Source: Pseudonocardia terrae (GTDB lineage: Bacteria; Actinomycetota; Actinomycetes; Mycobacteriales; Pseudonocardiaceae). From it: a stretch of 64,000 bases of DNA. The notes below the pieces were generated by a model, which was not told the origin of the DNA, did no database searches, and saw nothing but the letters and a program-made list of their open reading frames with translations. A program made the translations under genes and the position numbers. The DNA is taken from contig NZ_JAJTTE010000002.1 of NCBI RefSeq assembly GCF_021343995.1, positions 1-64,000 of the forward strand. The letters are read 5' to 3'. Below, in pieces: positions 36,391-44,629 of this stretch. Each line of letters starts with the position of its first letter. The first letter of the stretch is position 1.

Positions 36391-36788
36391 GCACATCGAC
36401 CGGCCGGCTGGACTGGCTGCTCGTGGAGTTCACCCGGGACGTCCCGGGCGTCGTCAACGCCGTCGTCGTCTCCGGCGACGGGCTGCGCCTGGCCTCCTCG
36501 CCCGGTGTCGGCGAGGCCCTGGGCGACCAGCTGTCGGCCGCGGCCTCCGGCCTCGTGAGCCTGGCCAACGGGACCGCCCAGCTGCTGGGCTCCGGCGCGG
36601 TGAGCCAGACCATCCTCGAGATGGAGGGCGGCTACCTCTTCGTCACCGCGGTCAGCCGCGGCGCGACGCTCGCCGTGCACGCGGAGCGGGCGTGCGACAT
36701 CGGCATGATCGGCTACGAGATGACCCTGCTGGCGTCGCGGGTCGGCCACGCGCTGACCCCGGCGCCACGGACACCGGCGGGCCGCTGA
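36387..36788 (+). CDS. cvnB: roadblock/LC7 domain protein CvnB
   Basis: 133 residues, roadblock/LC7 fold (LDWLLVEFTRDVPGVVNAVV, GGYLFVTAVSRGATLAVH, DIGMIGYEMTLLASRVG). In conservons and in MglB-type systems such proteins regulate the partner GTPase. The GTG overlaps the cvnA stop as GTGA, with AGGAGG at 36373-36378 as ribosome binding site. Confidence 0.95.
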   Translation: MSTSTGRLDWLLVEFTRDVPGVVNAVVVSGDGLRLASSPGVGEALGDQLSAAASGLVSLANGTAQLLGSGAVSQTILEMEGGYLFVTAVSRGATLAVHAERACDIGMIGYEMTLLASRVGHALTPAPRTPAGR

Positions 36789-36789
36789 G

Positions 36790-37173
36790 GTGCGCGACGG
36801 GACGGCGGACGACCAGGCCCCGAGACGGGGCGGCCGGGTCGTCCCGGTCTACGCGGTCACCGGCGGGCGGACCCGCTCGGCCGGCAAGGAGCTGCCCGTC
36901 GAGGCGCTCGTGACGGTCACCCACTCGGGTCGGCACGCGGCCGACCTGCAGCTGGAGTACCGGACGATCCTCGGCCTGGCCGCGGCCCCGGTCTCGCTGG
37001 TCGAGATCGGCGCCGCCCTGCAGGTGCCGGTGGGCGTGGCCCGGGTGCTCGTCGGCGACCTCGCCGACGCCGGCTACGTGGCGGTGCACCTGCCGCAGGT
37101 CGGGGGCGACGGCGCCCCCGGCCCCGAGATCCTGGAGAGACTGTTGGAGGGGCTTCGTGCGCGATCGGGGTGA
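36790..37173 (+). CDS. cvnC: DUF742 protein CvnC
   Basis: 127 residues with a winged-helix-like core (LEYRTILGLAAAPVSLVEIG, VPVGVARVLVGDLADAGYV), the DUF742 signature of CvnC. It has a basic, unstructured start. It begins 1 nt after the cvnB stop and overlaps cvnD by 17 nt, a tightly coupled arrangement seen in most conservons. Confidence 0.94.
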   Translation: MRDGTADDQAPRRGGRVVPVYAVTGGRTRSAGKELPVEALVTVTHSGRHAADLQLEYRTILGLAAAPVSLVEIGAALQVPVGVARVLVGDLADAGYVAVHLPQVGGDGAPGPEILERLLEGLRARSG

Positions 37174-37723
37174 GCTCTACCCGCTGAAGATCCTCGTGGC
37201 CGGTGGCTTCGGGGTGGGCAAGACGACCTTCGTGCGGTCGATGTCGGAGATCCCGCCGCTGCTCACCGAGCAGGCGATGACCGCCGCGTCGGTCGGCGTC
37301 GACGACACCGTCGCGGTGCCGGACAAGACCACGACGACGGTCGCGATGGACTTCGGCCGGATCACGGTCGACGAGTCGCTGATCCTGTACCTGTTCGGCA
37401 CGCCCGGGCAATCCCGCTTCTGGTTCATGTGGGACGAGCTTGCGCGCGGTTCGGTCGGCGCCGTCGTCCTGGTCGACCTGCGCCGGGTCGACGAGTGCTT
37501 CCCGGCCATCGACTACTTCGAGGACCGGCGGATCCCGTACGTCATCGGGGTCAACCGGTTCCCGGGGTCGGACGCGCACAGCGAGGCCGACGTGCGCGAC
37601 GCGCTCGCGCTGGCACCGGAGACCCCGGTGCTGTGGATGGACGCCCGCGAGGCCGACTCGAGTCTCCGGTCGCTGGTGGCGCTGGTCGAGCACGCGCTGT
37701 CGCGCACGGCCGTCGCGGGCTGA
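37157..37723 (+). CDS. cvnD: conservon small GTPase CvnD
   Basis: 188 residues, Ras-like/MglA-type GTPase. Walker A GGFGVGKTTFV (residues 16-26), switch regions TVAMDFGRITVDE and FGTPGQSRFWFMW, guanine-specificity motif reduced to GVNRF (N in place of NKxD, as usual in CvnD). It is released from or recruited to the CvnA complex in a nucleotide-dependent way according to work on Streptomyces conservons. A terminator hairpin follows at 37781. Confidence 0.95.
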   Translation: MRDRGELYPLKILVAGGFGVGKTTFVRSMSEIPPLLTEQAMTAASVGVDDTVAVPDKTTTTVAMDFGRITVDESLILYLFGTPGQSRFWFMWDELARGSVGAVVLVDLRRVDECFPAIDYFEDRRIPYVIGVNRFPGSDAHSEADVRDALALAPETPVLWMDAREADSSLRSLVALVEHALSRTAVAG

Positions 37724-37780
37724 TGCGCCGGGGTCCTCCGGCGCGCGTCTTCGGGACACGGACCCCGCTCCTCGGCGAAA

Positions 37781-37808
37781 GGGCTCCCACCCTCTCGGGT
37801 GGGGGCCC
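37781..37808. terminator. terminator between cvnD and accE
   Basis: Arms gggctcccacc and ggtgggggccc pair over 11 positions with one G-U, loop of about 6 nt. It sits between the converging conservon and carboxylase genes and may serve both directions. Confidence 0.7.
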
Positions 37809-37841
37809 GTCGTCGTTCTCGGGTCCGGGTGGGAGCGAGGG

Positions 37842-38120
37842 TCAGCGGGGCAGCACCGAGGCGCGCCAGGCGCCCGGGCCGGCCTCGAGCGGGCGGCGCA
37901 GCCGGTCCGCCGGGTTCGACCACAGGTCGCGCGCCTTCGGGGGCGGCGTGTCGCCGCCGCTCGCCGCGGCCGCGAGAACCACGGTCAGCGCCGCCAGCTC
38001 CTCGGGCGTCGGGTCGCCCTTGACGACCCGGAAGAGCGCGCGGCGCTCCTCCGGGGTCTTCTCGTCCGTCTCGTCCGTCTCGTCCGCGCCGTCCACCGAG
38101 TCCTCCACGCCGCCGCTCAC
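37842..38120 (-). CDS. accE: acyl-CoA carboxylase epsilon subunit
   Basis: 92 residues. An acidic start ([15 protein letters not shown]) leads to the AccE core [20 protein letters not shown] and the conserved end [19 protein letters not shown]. This small subunit bridges AccA3 and AccD5 in actinobacterial propionyl-CoA carboxylase. The GTG overlaps the accD5 stop as GTGA. Confidence 0.92.
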   Translation of the reverse strand: MSGGVEDSVDGADETDETDEKTPEERRALFRVVKGDPTPEELAALTVVLAAAASGGDTPPPKARDLWSNPADRLRRPLEAGPGAWRASVLPR

Positions 38121-39754
38121 AGCGGGATGTTGCCGTGCTTGCGGGCCGGGCCCTGCTCCCGCTTCGTCGCCAGCATGCGCAGCGAGCGGCCCACGTACCC
38201 GCGGGTGTGCGAGGGCGGGACCACCGCGTCGATGTACCCGCGGTCGGCGGCGATGTAGGGGTTGGCGAGGGTGTCCTCGTACTCCTGCTGCAGCTCGGCG
38301 CGCTTGGCGGCGAGCTCGTCGCCCTCCAGGCCCTTGAGCTCCTTGCGGTACAGGATGTTCACCGCACCGGAGGCGCCGGTGACCGCGATCTGGGCCGTGG
38401 GCCAGGCGATGTTGACGTCGGCGCCGAGGTGCTTGGAGCCCATGACGTCGTACGCGCCGCCGTAGGCCTTGCGGACGATCACCGTGACCTTGGGGACGGT
38501 CGCCTCGGCGTAGGCGTAGATCAGCTTCGCGCCGCGGCGGATGATGCCGTTCCACTCCTGGTCGGTGCCCGGCAGGAAGCCCGGGACGTCGACGAAGGTG
38601 AGGATCGGGATGTTGAAGGCGTCGCAGGTCCGCACGAAGCGGGCGGCCTTCTCGGAGGCGTCGATGTCGAGGCAGCCGGCGAACTGGGTGGGCTGGTTGG
38701 CCACGATCCCGACCGAGCGGCCCTCGACGCGGGCGAAACCGACCACGATGTTCGGCGCCCACAGCTCCTGGACCTCGAGGAACTCACCCTCGTCGACCAC
38801 CCGGTTGATGACCTCGCGGATGTCGTAGGGCGTGTTCGCCGAGTCCGGGACCAGCTCGTCGAGCCCGCGGTCGGTGTCGGTGATGCCGTCCTCGATCGAG
38901 CCCGCGGTGGGCTCCGGCGCCGGGTAGGTCGGCGGCTCGGACAGGTTGTTCGACGGCAGGAAGGAGAGCAGCTCCTTGACGTAGTCGATCGCGTCCTGCT
39001 CGTCCGAGCCGAGGTAGTGCGCCACACCGGACTTGGAGTTGTGCGCCCGGCCGCCGCCGAGCTCCTCCATGTCGACGTCCTCGCCGGTGACCGTCTTGAT
39101 GACGTCCGGGCCGGTGATGAACATGTGGCTGGTCTCGTCGACCATCACGGTGAAGTCGGTGAGTGCGGGGGAGTACACCGCGCCGCCCGCCGACGGACCC
39201 ATGATCAGCGAGATCTGCGGGACCACGCCGGAGGCGCGGACGTTGCGGACGAAGATCTCACCGTAGAGGCCGAGGGCGACCACGCCCTCCTGGATGCGGG
39301 CGCCGCCGCCGTCGTTGATGCCGATGACCGGGCAGCCGATCTTGGCGGCCACGTCCATGACCTTGACGATCTTCTCGCCGTAGACCTCGCCGAGCGAGCC
39401 GCCGAACACCGTGGCGTCCTGGCTGAACACGGCGACCGGCCGGCCGTCGATCGTGCCGGTGCCGGTGACGACGCCGTCGCCGAACGGGCGCTTCTCCTGC
39501 ATCCCGAAGTTGGTCGAACGGTGCCGCACCAGGGCGTCGAGCTCGACGAACGAGCCGGGGTCGAGCAGCTGGTCGATCCGCTCCCGGGCGGTCTGCCGGC
39601 CCTTGGCGTGCTGGCGCTCCGCCGCCGCCTCCGAGGGCAGGGCCTCGGTGTACCGCTTGTACAGGTCGGCCAGCTTGCCGGCCGTCGTGTGCACGTCCGG
39701 CTCGACGTCCGGGGCGTTCGACGGGTCCCCCATCGGCTCCGTTGCAGCGCTCAT
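38117..39754 (-). CDS. accD5: propionyl-CoA carboxylase beta subunit
   Basis: 545 residues, carboxyltransferase subunit transferring CO2 from biotin to propionyl- or acetyl-CoA. Crotonase-like halves with the oxyanion-hole glycine motifs [29 protein letters not shown] and [20 protein letters not shown]; the segment [19 protein letters not shown] is typical of AccD5. Product methylmalonyl-CoA feeds methyl-branched lipid or polyketide synthesis, malonyl-CoA fatty acid synthesis. Works with accE immediately downstream and accA3 at 22305. ATG 39754 has TAGGCT 8 nt upstream. Confidence 0.97.
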   Translation of the reverse strand: MSAATEPMGDPSNAPDVEPDVHTTAGKLADLYKRYTEALPSEAAAERQHAKGRQTARERIDQLLDPGSFVELDALVRHRSTNFGMQEKRPFGDGVVTGTGTIDGRPVAVFSQDATVFGGSLGEVYGEKIVKVMDVAAKIGCPVIGINDGGGARIQEGVVALGLYGEIFVRNVRASGVVPQISLIMGPSAGGAVYSPALTDFTVMVDETSHMFITGPDVIKTVTGEDVDMEELGGGRAHNSKSGVAHYLGSDEQDAIDYVKELLSFLPSNNLSEPPTYPAPEPTAGSIEDGITDTDRGLDELVPDSANTPYDIREVINRVVDEGEFLEVQELWAPNIVVGFARVEGRSVGIVANQPTQFAGCLDIDASEKAARFVRTCDAFNIPILTFVDVPGFLPGTDQEWNGIIRRGAKLIYAYAEATVPKVTVIVRKAYGGAYDVMGSKHLGADVNIAWPTAQIAVTGASGAVNILYRKELKGLEGDELAAKRAELQQEYEDTLANPYIAADRGYIDAVVPPSHTRGYVGRSLRMLATKREQGPARKHGNIPL

Positions 39755-39762
39755 GGCTGCGG

Positions 39763-39768
39763 AGCCTA
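39763..39768 (-). promoter_or_regulatory. -10 box for accD5-accE
   Basis: TAGGCT on the minus strand, 8 nt before ATG 39754. Confidence 0.5.
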
Positions 39769-39954
39769 ACCCGGCGGTAACGCGCCCGGGCCGCCCGGCG
39801 GAGCGGTCTGCGTCACGTTCCCGCCGGTCACCCGGGTGACGTCCGGTGACGCTGGTCGCTCGCTCGGCGCGCCGCTCGGCGCACCGGACGCGCCTGCCGC
39901 ACCGCCGAGCGCCTTCACCGCCCCTCGCGACGGGAACGACGGGCCGGGCGGAGA

Positions 39955-39960
39955 TAGGTT
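39955..39960 (+). promoter_or_regulatory. -10 box for birA
   Basis: TAGGTT, 6 nt before GTG 39967; leaderless arrangement, back to back with the accD5 promoter. Confidence 0.55.
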
Positions 39961-39966
39961 CCGGCG

Positions 39967-40809
39967 GTGAGCACCCCCGCGCCGCAGCCCTTCGACGAGC
40001 ACGCGCTGCGACACGCCCTGCTCGGCCCCGCCGGCCGCTGGGCCCGGCTCGACGTCGTCGAGGAGACCGGGTCCACCAATGCCGACCTGATGGCCGAGGC
40101 CCTCGCCGGCGCCCCCGACGGCTCGGTGCTGGTCACCGAGCACCAGACCAAGGGTCGCGGCCGCCTCGACCGCACCTGGGAGGCGCCCCGCGGGTCGGGG
40201 ATCGCCGTGAGCGTGCTCTGGCGGCCCGAGGGCATCCCGGCCGAGCGGCTCGGCTGGCTGCCGATGCTCGCGGGCGTCGCGCTGCTCGACGCGATCCGCG
40301 CCGTCGCGCCCGACGTCGCGGCCGGCCTCAAGTGGCCCAACGACCTGCTGCTGGGCACGGACCGCCGCAAGGGCGCCGGGATCCTCGCCGAGATGACGCC
40401 CGTGTCCGGTGGCGGCCCCGGCGTCGTGCTCGGCATGGGGATCAACGTCGACGCCCCGGCCGGGACGCTGCCGCCGACGGCCACCTCGCTGGCGGCCGAG
40501 GGCGCCCCGGTGGACCGCTCGGAGCTGCTCGTCACGCTGCTGCGGAACCTCGCCGAGCGGGAGTCCGCCTGGCGTGCCGCCGCCGGCGACGCCGACGAGT
40601 CCGGCCTGCGCGCCGACTACCGCGCCGGCTGCCTGTCGCTCGGCTCCGAGGTGCGGGTCGAGCTGCCCGGCGGCACGGCGCTGGTCGGGATGGCCGAGGA
40701 CGTCGACCCGCAGGGCCACCTGCTGGTCCTCGAGGCCGACGGGCACCGCCGCGCGATCGCGGCGGGCGACATCGTGCACCTGCGACCGGCGGACCGTCCC
40801 GACGCGTGA
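39967..40809 (+). CDS. birA: biotin-[acetyl-CoA-carboxylase] ligase
   Basis: 280 residues; attaches biotin to the BCCP lysine of AccA3. The biotinyl-AMP loop is [14 protein letters not shown] (a GRGRxxRxW variant), followed by [10 protein letters not shown] and the substrate motif [19 protein letters not shown] and GMGINVDAP. The C-terminal SH3-like domain is present. No N-terminal HTH, so it is a group I ligase and not a repressor. Divergent from accD5-accE, as in mycobacteria. Confidence 0.96.
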   Translation: MSTPAPQPFDEHALRHALLGPAGRWARLDVVEETGSTNADLMAEALAGAPDGSVLVTEHQTKGRGRLDRTWEAPRGSGIAVSVLWRPEGIPAERLGWLPMLAGVALLDAIRAVAPDVAAGLKWPNDLLLGTDRRKGAGILAEMTPVSGGGPGVVLGMGINVDAPAGTLPPTATSLAAEGAPVDRSELLVTLLRNLAERESAWRAAAGDADESGLRADYRAGCLSLGSEVRVELPGGTALVGMAEDVDPQGHLLVLEADGHRRAIAAGDIVHLRPADRPDA

Positions 40810-40819
40810 TCACCCCGGA

Positions 40820-40825
40820 TACGGT
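40820..40825 (+). promoter_or_regulatory. -10 box for the PH-domain gene
   Basis: TACGGT, 6 nt before GTG 40832. Confidence 0.5.
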
Positions 40826-40831
40826 GGGTGC

Positions 40832-41317
40832 GTGGCCTATCCGGACGAGCTGCTGGTCGAGGGCGAGCGGGTGGTGCTCCACACTCGGCCGCACTGGAAG
40901 ATGCTGGTGCTCCCGGTGCTGGTGTTCCTCGTGGTGGTCGCCGCGGCGTCGTTCCTCGCGGCGCTGGTGAGCGCGCAGGGCTGGGCGCCGGTCGCCCGGG
41001 TCGCGCTCGCGGTCGTCGGTGTGGTGCTGGTAGGCCGGTTCACCGTGCTGCCCTTCGTCCGCTGGCGGACCACGCACTTCGTCGTCACCACCCGTCGGGT
41101 GCTCGTCCGCGAGGGCGTGCTCTCCCGCAGCGGCATGGACATCCCGATGTCGCGGATCAACACCGTGCAGTTCCGGCACACGGCCGTGGAGCGCATGCTG
41201 GGGTGCGGGACGCTCGTCATCGAGTCGGCCTCCGACGAGCCGCTGGAGTTCACGGACGTCCCCGCCGTCGAGAAGGTGCATTCGCTGCTCTACCAGGAGG
41301 TCGCCGACGATGCCTGA
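40832..41317 (+). CDS. PH domain-containing membrane protein
   Basis: 161 residues. Two TM helices (near 26-46 and 53-72) precede a bacterial PH (DUF304/bPH2) domain: WRTTHFVVTTRRVLVREGVL, SRINTVQFRHTAVERMLGCG. The PH part faces the cytosol. The role is unknown; M. tuberculosis has the homologue next to birA. Overlaps the HMG-CoA lyase start by 8 nt. Confidence 0.88.
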   Translation: MAYPDELLVEGERVVLHTRPHWKMLVLPVLVFLVVVAAASFLAALVSAQGWAPVARVALAVVGVVLVGRFTVLPFVRWRTTHFVVTTRRVLVREGVLSRSGMDIPMSRINTVQFRHTAVERMLGCGTLVIESASDEPLEFTDVPAVEKVHSLLYQEVADDA

Positions 41318-42242
41318 GCTGCCCATGACCGTGCCCACCGCGGGGCTGCCCGCGCACGTGACGATCTACGAGGTCGGTGCGCGGGACGGGCTGCAGAACG
41401 AGAAGGCCGTCGTGCCGGTCGAGGTGAAGGCCGAGTTCCTGTCCCGGCTCGCCGACGCCGGCCTGACCACCCTCGAGGCCACCAGCTTCGTGCACCCCAA
41501 GTGGGTGCCGCAGCTGGCCGACGCCGCCGAGCTGCTGGAACGGCTCGAGCGCCGCCCCGGCGTCGACTACCCGGTCCTGGTGCCCAACGACCGCGGGCTG
41601 GACCGCGCGATCGAGGCCGGCGTGGACCACGTCGCGGTGTTCGCCAGCGCCACCGAGACCTTCGCGGCCAAGAACCTCAACCGAACCCTCGACTCGCAGT
41701 TCGACATGTTCGAGCCGACCGTGAAGCGGGCCCTGGACCACGGCATGCGGGTGCGCGCGTACGTCTCCATGGCCTTCGGCGACCCGTGGGAGGGCGCGGT
41801 CGAGCCCGCGAAGGTCGCGACCGTCGGCCGGCGGCTGGTGGAGATGGGCTGCTGGCAGCTCTCGCTGGGCGACACCATCGGCACCGGCACGCCCGGGCAC
41901 GCCGAGGCCGTGATCGACGCCTGCGTGGCCGGCGCCGTGCCCGTCGACACGATCGCGGTGCACTTCCACGACACCTACGGCCAGGCGCTGGCCAACACGC
42001 TCGCCGCCCTGCGCCGCGGCGTCACCACCGTCGACGCCTCCACGGGCGGGCTCGGCGGCTGCCCGTACGCGAAGTCCGCCACCGGCAACCTCGCCACCGA
42101 GGACCTCGTGTGGATGCTGGACGGGCTGGGCATCAGGCACGGCGCCAACCTGGACGCCCTGGTGGAGACCAGCGTGTGGATGGCGGGGAAGCTCGGCCGC
42201 CCCTCGCCCTCGCGCGTGGTGAAGGCGCTCTCGGGAGCCTGA
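41310..42242 (+). CDS. hydroxymethylglutaryl-CoA lyase
   Basis: 310 residues of the HMGL/DRE-TIM family: EVGARDGLQNEKAVVPVEVK (the Arg-Asp catalytic pair), VHPKWVPQLADA, NDRGLDRAI, HFHDTYGQALANTLAAL with the metal-binding HxH, and the mobile loop TGGLGGCPYAKSATGNLATED containing the catalytic Cys. Splits HMG-CoA into acetoacetate and acetyl-CoA at the end of leucine breakdown. Biotin-dependent methylcrotonyl-CoA carboxylase genes are not in the window. It overlaps the PH gene by 8 nt, so the two share a transcript. Confidence 0.94.
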   Translation: MPELPMTVPTAGLPAHVTIYEVGARDGLQNEKAVVPVEVKAEFLSRLADAGLTTLEATSFVHPKWVPQLADAAELLERLERRPGVDYPVLVPNDRGLDRAIEAGVDHVAVFASATETFAAKNLNRTLDSQFDMFEPTVKRALDHGMRVRAYVSMAFGDPWEGAVEPAKVATVGRRLVEMGCWQLSLGDTIGTGTPGHAEAVIDACVAGAVPVDTIAVHFHDTYGQALANTLAALRRGVTTVDASTGGLGGCPYAKSATGNLATEDLVWMLDGLGIRHGANLDALVETSVWMAGKLGRPSPSRVVKALSGA

Positions 42243-42589
42243 GCCCTGGGGACAACTCCTCGCGGCGCGGCAGACGGTCGTCCTGCGGGACGGCGACCCG
42301 GACGACGTCCGGTTCGACCCGGCGGAGGTCGCGCTCGCCGTGGAGATCATCGCGCCGGGCAGTCGCAAACCTCGACCTGCGCCTCAAGGCGTACGAGTAC
42401 GCCGAGGCCGGGATCCCGCAGTACTGGGTCGTCGACCTCGACCCGCCGGCCCCGACGCTCACGGTGTTCGCGCTCGGCGTCCCGGGCGAGGGCTACGTGG
42501 AGCGGCCGGCGGTCGCCGGCGAGCTGCGCGCCACGGTCACGCTCGACGCGCCGGTCGAGCTGACCGTGGACGTCGCGGCCCTGGCGTAG
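42241..42589 (+). pseudogene. decayed Uma2 family endonuclease gene
   Basis: One frame encodes VRFDPAEVALAVEIIAPGSR (ending near 42367), the next frame carries DLRLKAYEYAEAGIPQYWVVD and the rest to TAG 42587-42589. Joined, they give the Uma2 core (ExxSPxS ... K...YAxAGIPxYWVVD). A single-base frameshift between about 42361 and 42378 breaks it, and the N-terminal 60-70 residues are missing, replaced by the end of the HMG-CoA lyase gene. Uma2 proteins have a PD-(D/E)xK-like fold; the natural role is unclear. Confidence 0.8.
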
Positions 42590-43066
42590 CTACGGGCGGG
42601 CGTGCTCGCGGGAGCCGAACATCCCGGTGAAGCGGCCGCGGTAGACCACGTCCTCGCTGTCCGCGGCACCCCGGCGCATCCAGGCCCGCAGGGTGACCAG
42701 GCCCATCCACGGCTTCGACGACGAGCGCCGTGCCTCGAGGATCTCGAGCGAGGCGAACAACCGGTCGCCCGCGAAGACCGGTGCGGGCCAGGCGATCTCG
42801 TCGCCGCCCGGCGAGCCGAGCGCGGTGGAGCGCAGCAGCAGCCCGTCGGCGTAGAGCCGCATCCACAGGCCCGCGGTGAACCAGCCCGAGGCGGCGAGCT
42901 GCCCGAAGATCGACTCCTTGCCGGCCGCCTCGTCGAGGTGGAACGGCTGCGGGTCGAAGCGGCGGGCGAACTCGACCATCTCGTCGTGGTCGACGGTCAC
43001 GGCACCGAGGTCGAAGACCCGGCCCGGCGTGAGGTCCTCGAAGGCGATCTCGGGAGCATCCGGCAT
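42590..43066 (-). CDS. MaoC-like dehydratase
   Basis: 158 residues, single hot-dog domain of the MaoC family: an (R)-specific enoyl-CoA hydratase or a related dehydratase. The catalytic region is FARRFDPQPFHLDEAAGKES, with the Asp and His of the DxxPxHxD motif, followed by GQLAASGWFTAGLWMRL. Later FAGDRLFASLEILEARRSSS is the usual second half. Substrate unknown. ATG 43066 has TAACGT 6 nt upstream, which overlaps the stop codon of the phosphatase gene. Confidence 0.9.
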   Translation of the reverse strand: MPDAPEIAFEDLTPGRVFDLGAVTVDHDEMVEFARRFDPQPFHLDEAAGKESIFGQLAASGWFTAGLWMRLYADGLLLRSTALGSPGGDEIAWPAPVFAGDRLFASLEILEARRSSSKPWMGLVTLRAWMRRGAADSEDVVYRGRFTGMFGSREHARP

Positions 43067-43072
43067 GAACGA

Positions 43073-43078
43073 ACGTTA
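43073..43078 (-). promoter_or_regulatory. -10 box for the MaoC gene
   Basis: TAACGT on the minus strand, 6 nt before ATG 43066 and covering the TAA stop of the phosphatase gene. Confidence 0.5.
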
Positions 43079-43912
43079 ACCCGCGGCGGGACCGGACCCC
43101 GCGCCGAGGAGGCGCACGGCGGCGTCGTGCAGCAGGCCGTTGGAGGCGATCCCGTTGCCGCCCGCGAAGCCCGGCCGCCCGGCGAGGTCGGTGAGCCGCC
43201 CGCCCGCCTCCTCGAGGATCGGCTGGACCGCGGCGAGGTCCCAGGCGTTGGCCTCGGGCTCCACGGCCAGGTCGAGCACGCCCTCGGCGACGAGACAATG
43301 CTGCCAGAAGTCGCCGAAGGCCCGGGTCTCCCAGCAGGCGTCGGTGAGCGCGAGCCAGGCGTCGAGCAGGCCGTGCTCGCGGAAGGTGTTGAGGTCGGTG
43401 GTGGAGACGTAGCAGTCGCCCAGCTCGGCCACTCCCGTCACCGAGATCCGCCGCGCCTCCCCGCCCGGGCGGTCGCTGGTCCACGCGCCGTGGCCGACGG
43501 CGCCCCACCAGCGCCGGCCCAGCGCGGGCGCGCTGACCACGCCCACCATCGGCCGCCCGTGCTCGGTCAGCGCGATCAGCGAGGCCCAGACCGGCATGCC
43601 GCGGGAGAAGTTCTTGGTGCCGTCGATCGGGTCGAGCACCCAGCCGCGCCCGCTCGGCGGCAGCGCGTCGAGCGAGCCGCCGCGCTCCTCGCCGAGCACG
43701 GCGTCGCCCGGCCGCTGTCCGCCGAGCGCGGCGCGCAGGGCGTCCTCGGCGGCGGTGTCGGCGTCGGTCACCGGTGTGCGGTCCGGCTTGCGCGTGACCC
43801 GGAGGTCGGCGGCGCGGAAGCGCGGCAGGGTGATCGCGTCGGCGATGTCGGCGAGCTGGAGCGCGAGGGCGAGATCGGCCCGCGTGTCCGAATCGGGTCC
43901 GGTGGAGGTCAC
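43076..43912 (-). CDS. hisN: histidinol-phosphatase-type inositol monophosphatase family enzyme
   Basis: 278 residues of the IMPase superfamily: VTDADTAAEDALRAAL, LGEERGG, the metal motif WVLDPIDGTKNFSRG, and NAWDLAAVQPILEEAGG. GMPVWASLIALTEHG and the FREHGLLDAWLALTDAC stretch resemble the histidinol-phosphatase branch (HisN/Rv3137-like) rather than SuhB. Expected to hydrolyse L-histidinol phosphate or a similar phosphate ester, Mg-dependent, in the cytosol. No other his gene is nearby. GTG 43912 is chosen; an upstream ATG adds nine residues without support. Confidence 0.85.
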   Translation of the reverse strand: MTSTGPDSDTRADLALALQLADIADAITLPRFRAADLRVTRKPDRTPVTDADTAAEDALRAALGGQRPGDAVLGEERGGSLDALPPSGRGWVLDPIDGTKNFSRGMPVWASLIALTEHGRPMVGVVSAPALGRRWWGAVGHGAWTSDRPGGEARRISVTGVAELGDCYVSTTDLNTFREHGLLDAWLALTDACWETRAFGDFWQHCLVAEGVLDLAVEPEANAWDLAAVQPILEEAGGRLTDLAGRPGFAGGNGIASNGLLHDAAVRLLGAGSGPAAG

Positions 43913-43952
43913 GGGCGGGGAGCATGCCACGCGTGCCACACACGGACGGGCC

Positions 43953-43958
43953 TAAGCT
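43953..43958 (+). promoter_or_regulatory. -10 box for the OmpR-type regulator gene
   Basis: TAAGCT, 8 nt before GTG 43967. Confidence 0.45.
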
Positions 43959-43966
43959 CTGCGGAC

Positions 43967-44623
43967 GTGACCACCGTCCTGTTGGCGGAGGACGACGCCG
44001 CGATCGCGGAGCCGCTCTCCCGAGCCCTGCAACGCGAGGGCTACGAGGTGGACGTCGCCGCCGACGGCACCTCCGCGCTGGAGACCGTCCGGCAGGGGCA
44101 CGTCGACCTGCTGGTCCTCGACCTCGGCCTGCCCGGGATGGACGGGCTCGAGGTCTGCCGCCGGCTGCGCCCGGACTTCCCCGACCTGCCGGTGCTGATG
44201 CTCACCGCGCGGACGGACGAGGTCGACTTCGTCGTCGGCCTCGACGCGGGCGCCGACGACTACGTCGGCAAGCCCTTCCGCCTCGCCGAGCTGCTCGCCC
44301 GCGTCCGCGCGCTGCTGCGCCGGCTCACCCCGGAGACCGTCGAGGTCGGCGGGGTCCGGATGGAGCTCTCCGGCCGCCGCGTCCTGGTCGACGGCGAGGA
44401 GGTCGGCCTGGCGAACAAGGAGTTCGAGCTGCTGCGCGTGCTCCTGCTGCGTGCCGGGCAGGTCGTGACCCGCGAGGAGATCCTGCGGGAGGTGTGGAAC
44501 GACCCCGACATGAAGACGTCGAAGACGCTGGACATGCACATGTCGTGGCTGCGCCGCAAGATCGGCGGCGAGCGCCGCATCGCGACGGTGCGCGGCGTCG
44601 GGTTCCGCTTCAACCACGGCTGA
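43967..44623 (+). CDS. OmpR/PhoB family response regulator
   Basis: 218 residues. Receiver: VLLAEDDAAIAEPL, LLVLDLGLPGMDGLEVC with the phosphorylated Asp, LMLTARTDEVD, Lys in YVGKPFRLAELL. C-terminal winged helix: VGLANKEFELLRVLLLRAGQ, LREVWNDPDMKTSKTLDMHM, RIATVRGVGFRFNHG. It pairs with the kinase encoded 6 nt downstream. Target genes unknown. Confidence 0.95.
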   Translation: MTTVLLAEDDAAIAEPLSRALQREGYEVDVAADGTSALETVRQGHVDLLVLDLGLPGMDGLEVCRRLRPDFPDLPVLMLTARTDEVDFVVGLDAGADDYVGKPFRLAELLARVRALLRRLTPETVEVGGVRMELSGRRVLVDGEEVGLANKEFELLRVLLLRAGQVVTREEILREVWNDPDMKTSKTLDMHMSWLRRKIGGERRIATVRGVGFRFNHG

Positions 44624-44629
44624 CCCCGC

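Noticed and set aside
33304-36396. 1,030-codon frame antisense to cvnA
   Set aside because: Low-complexity Val/Gly/Arg translation caused by the GC-biased third positions of cvnA; no ribosome binding site or homology.
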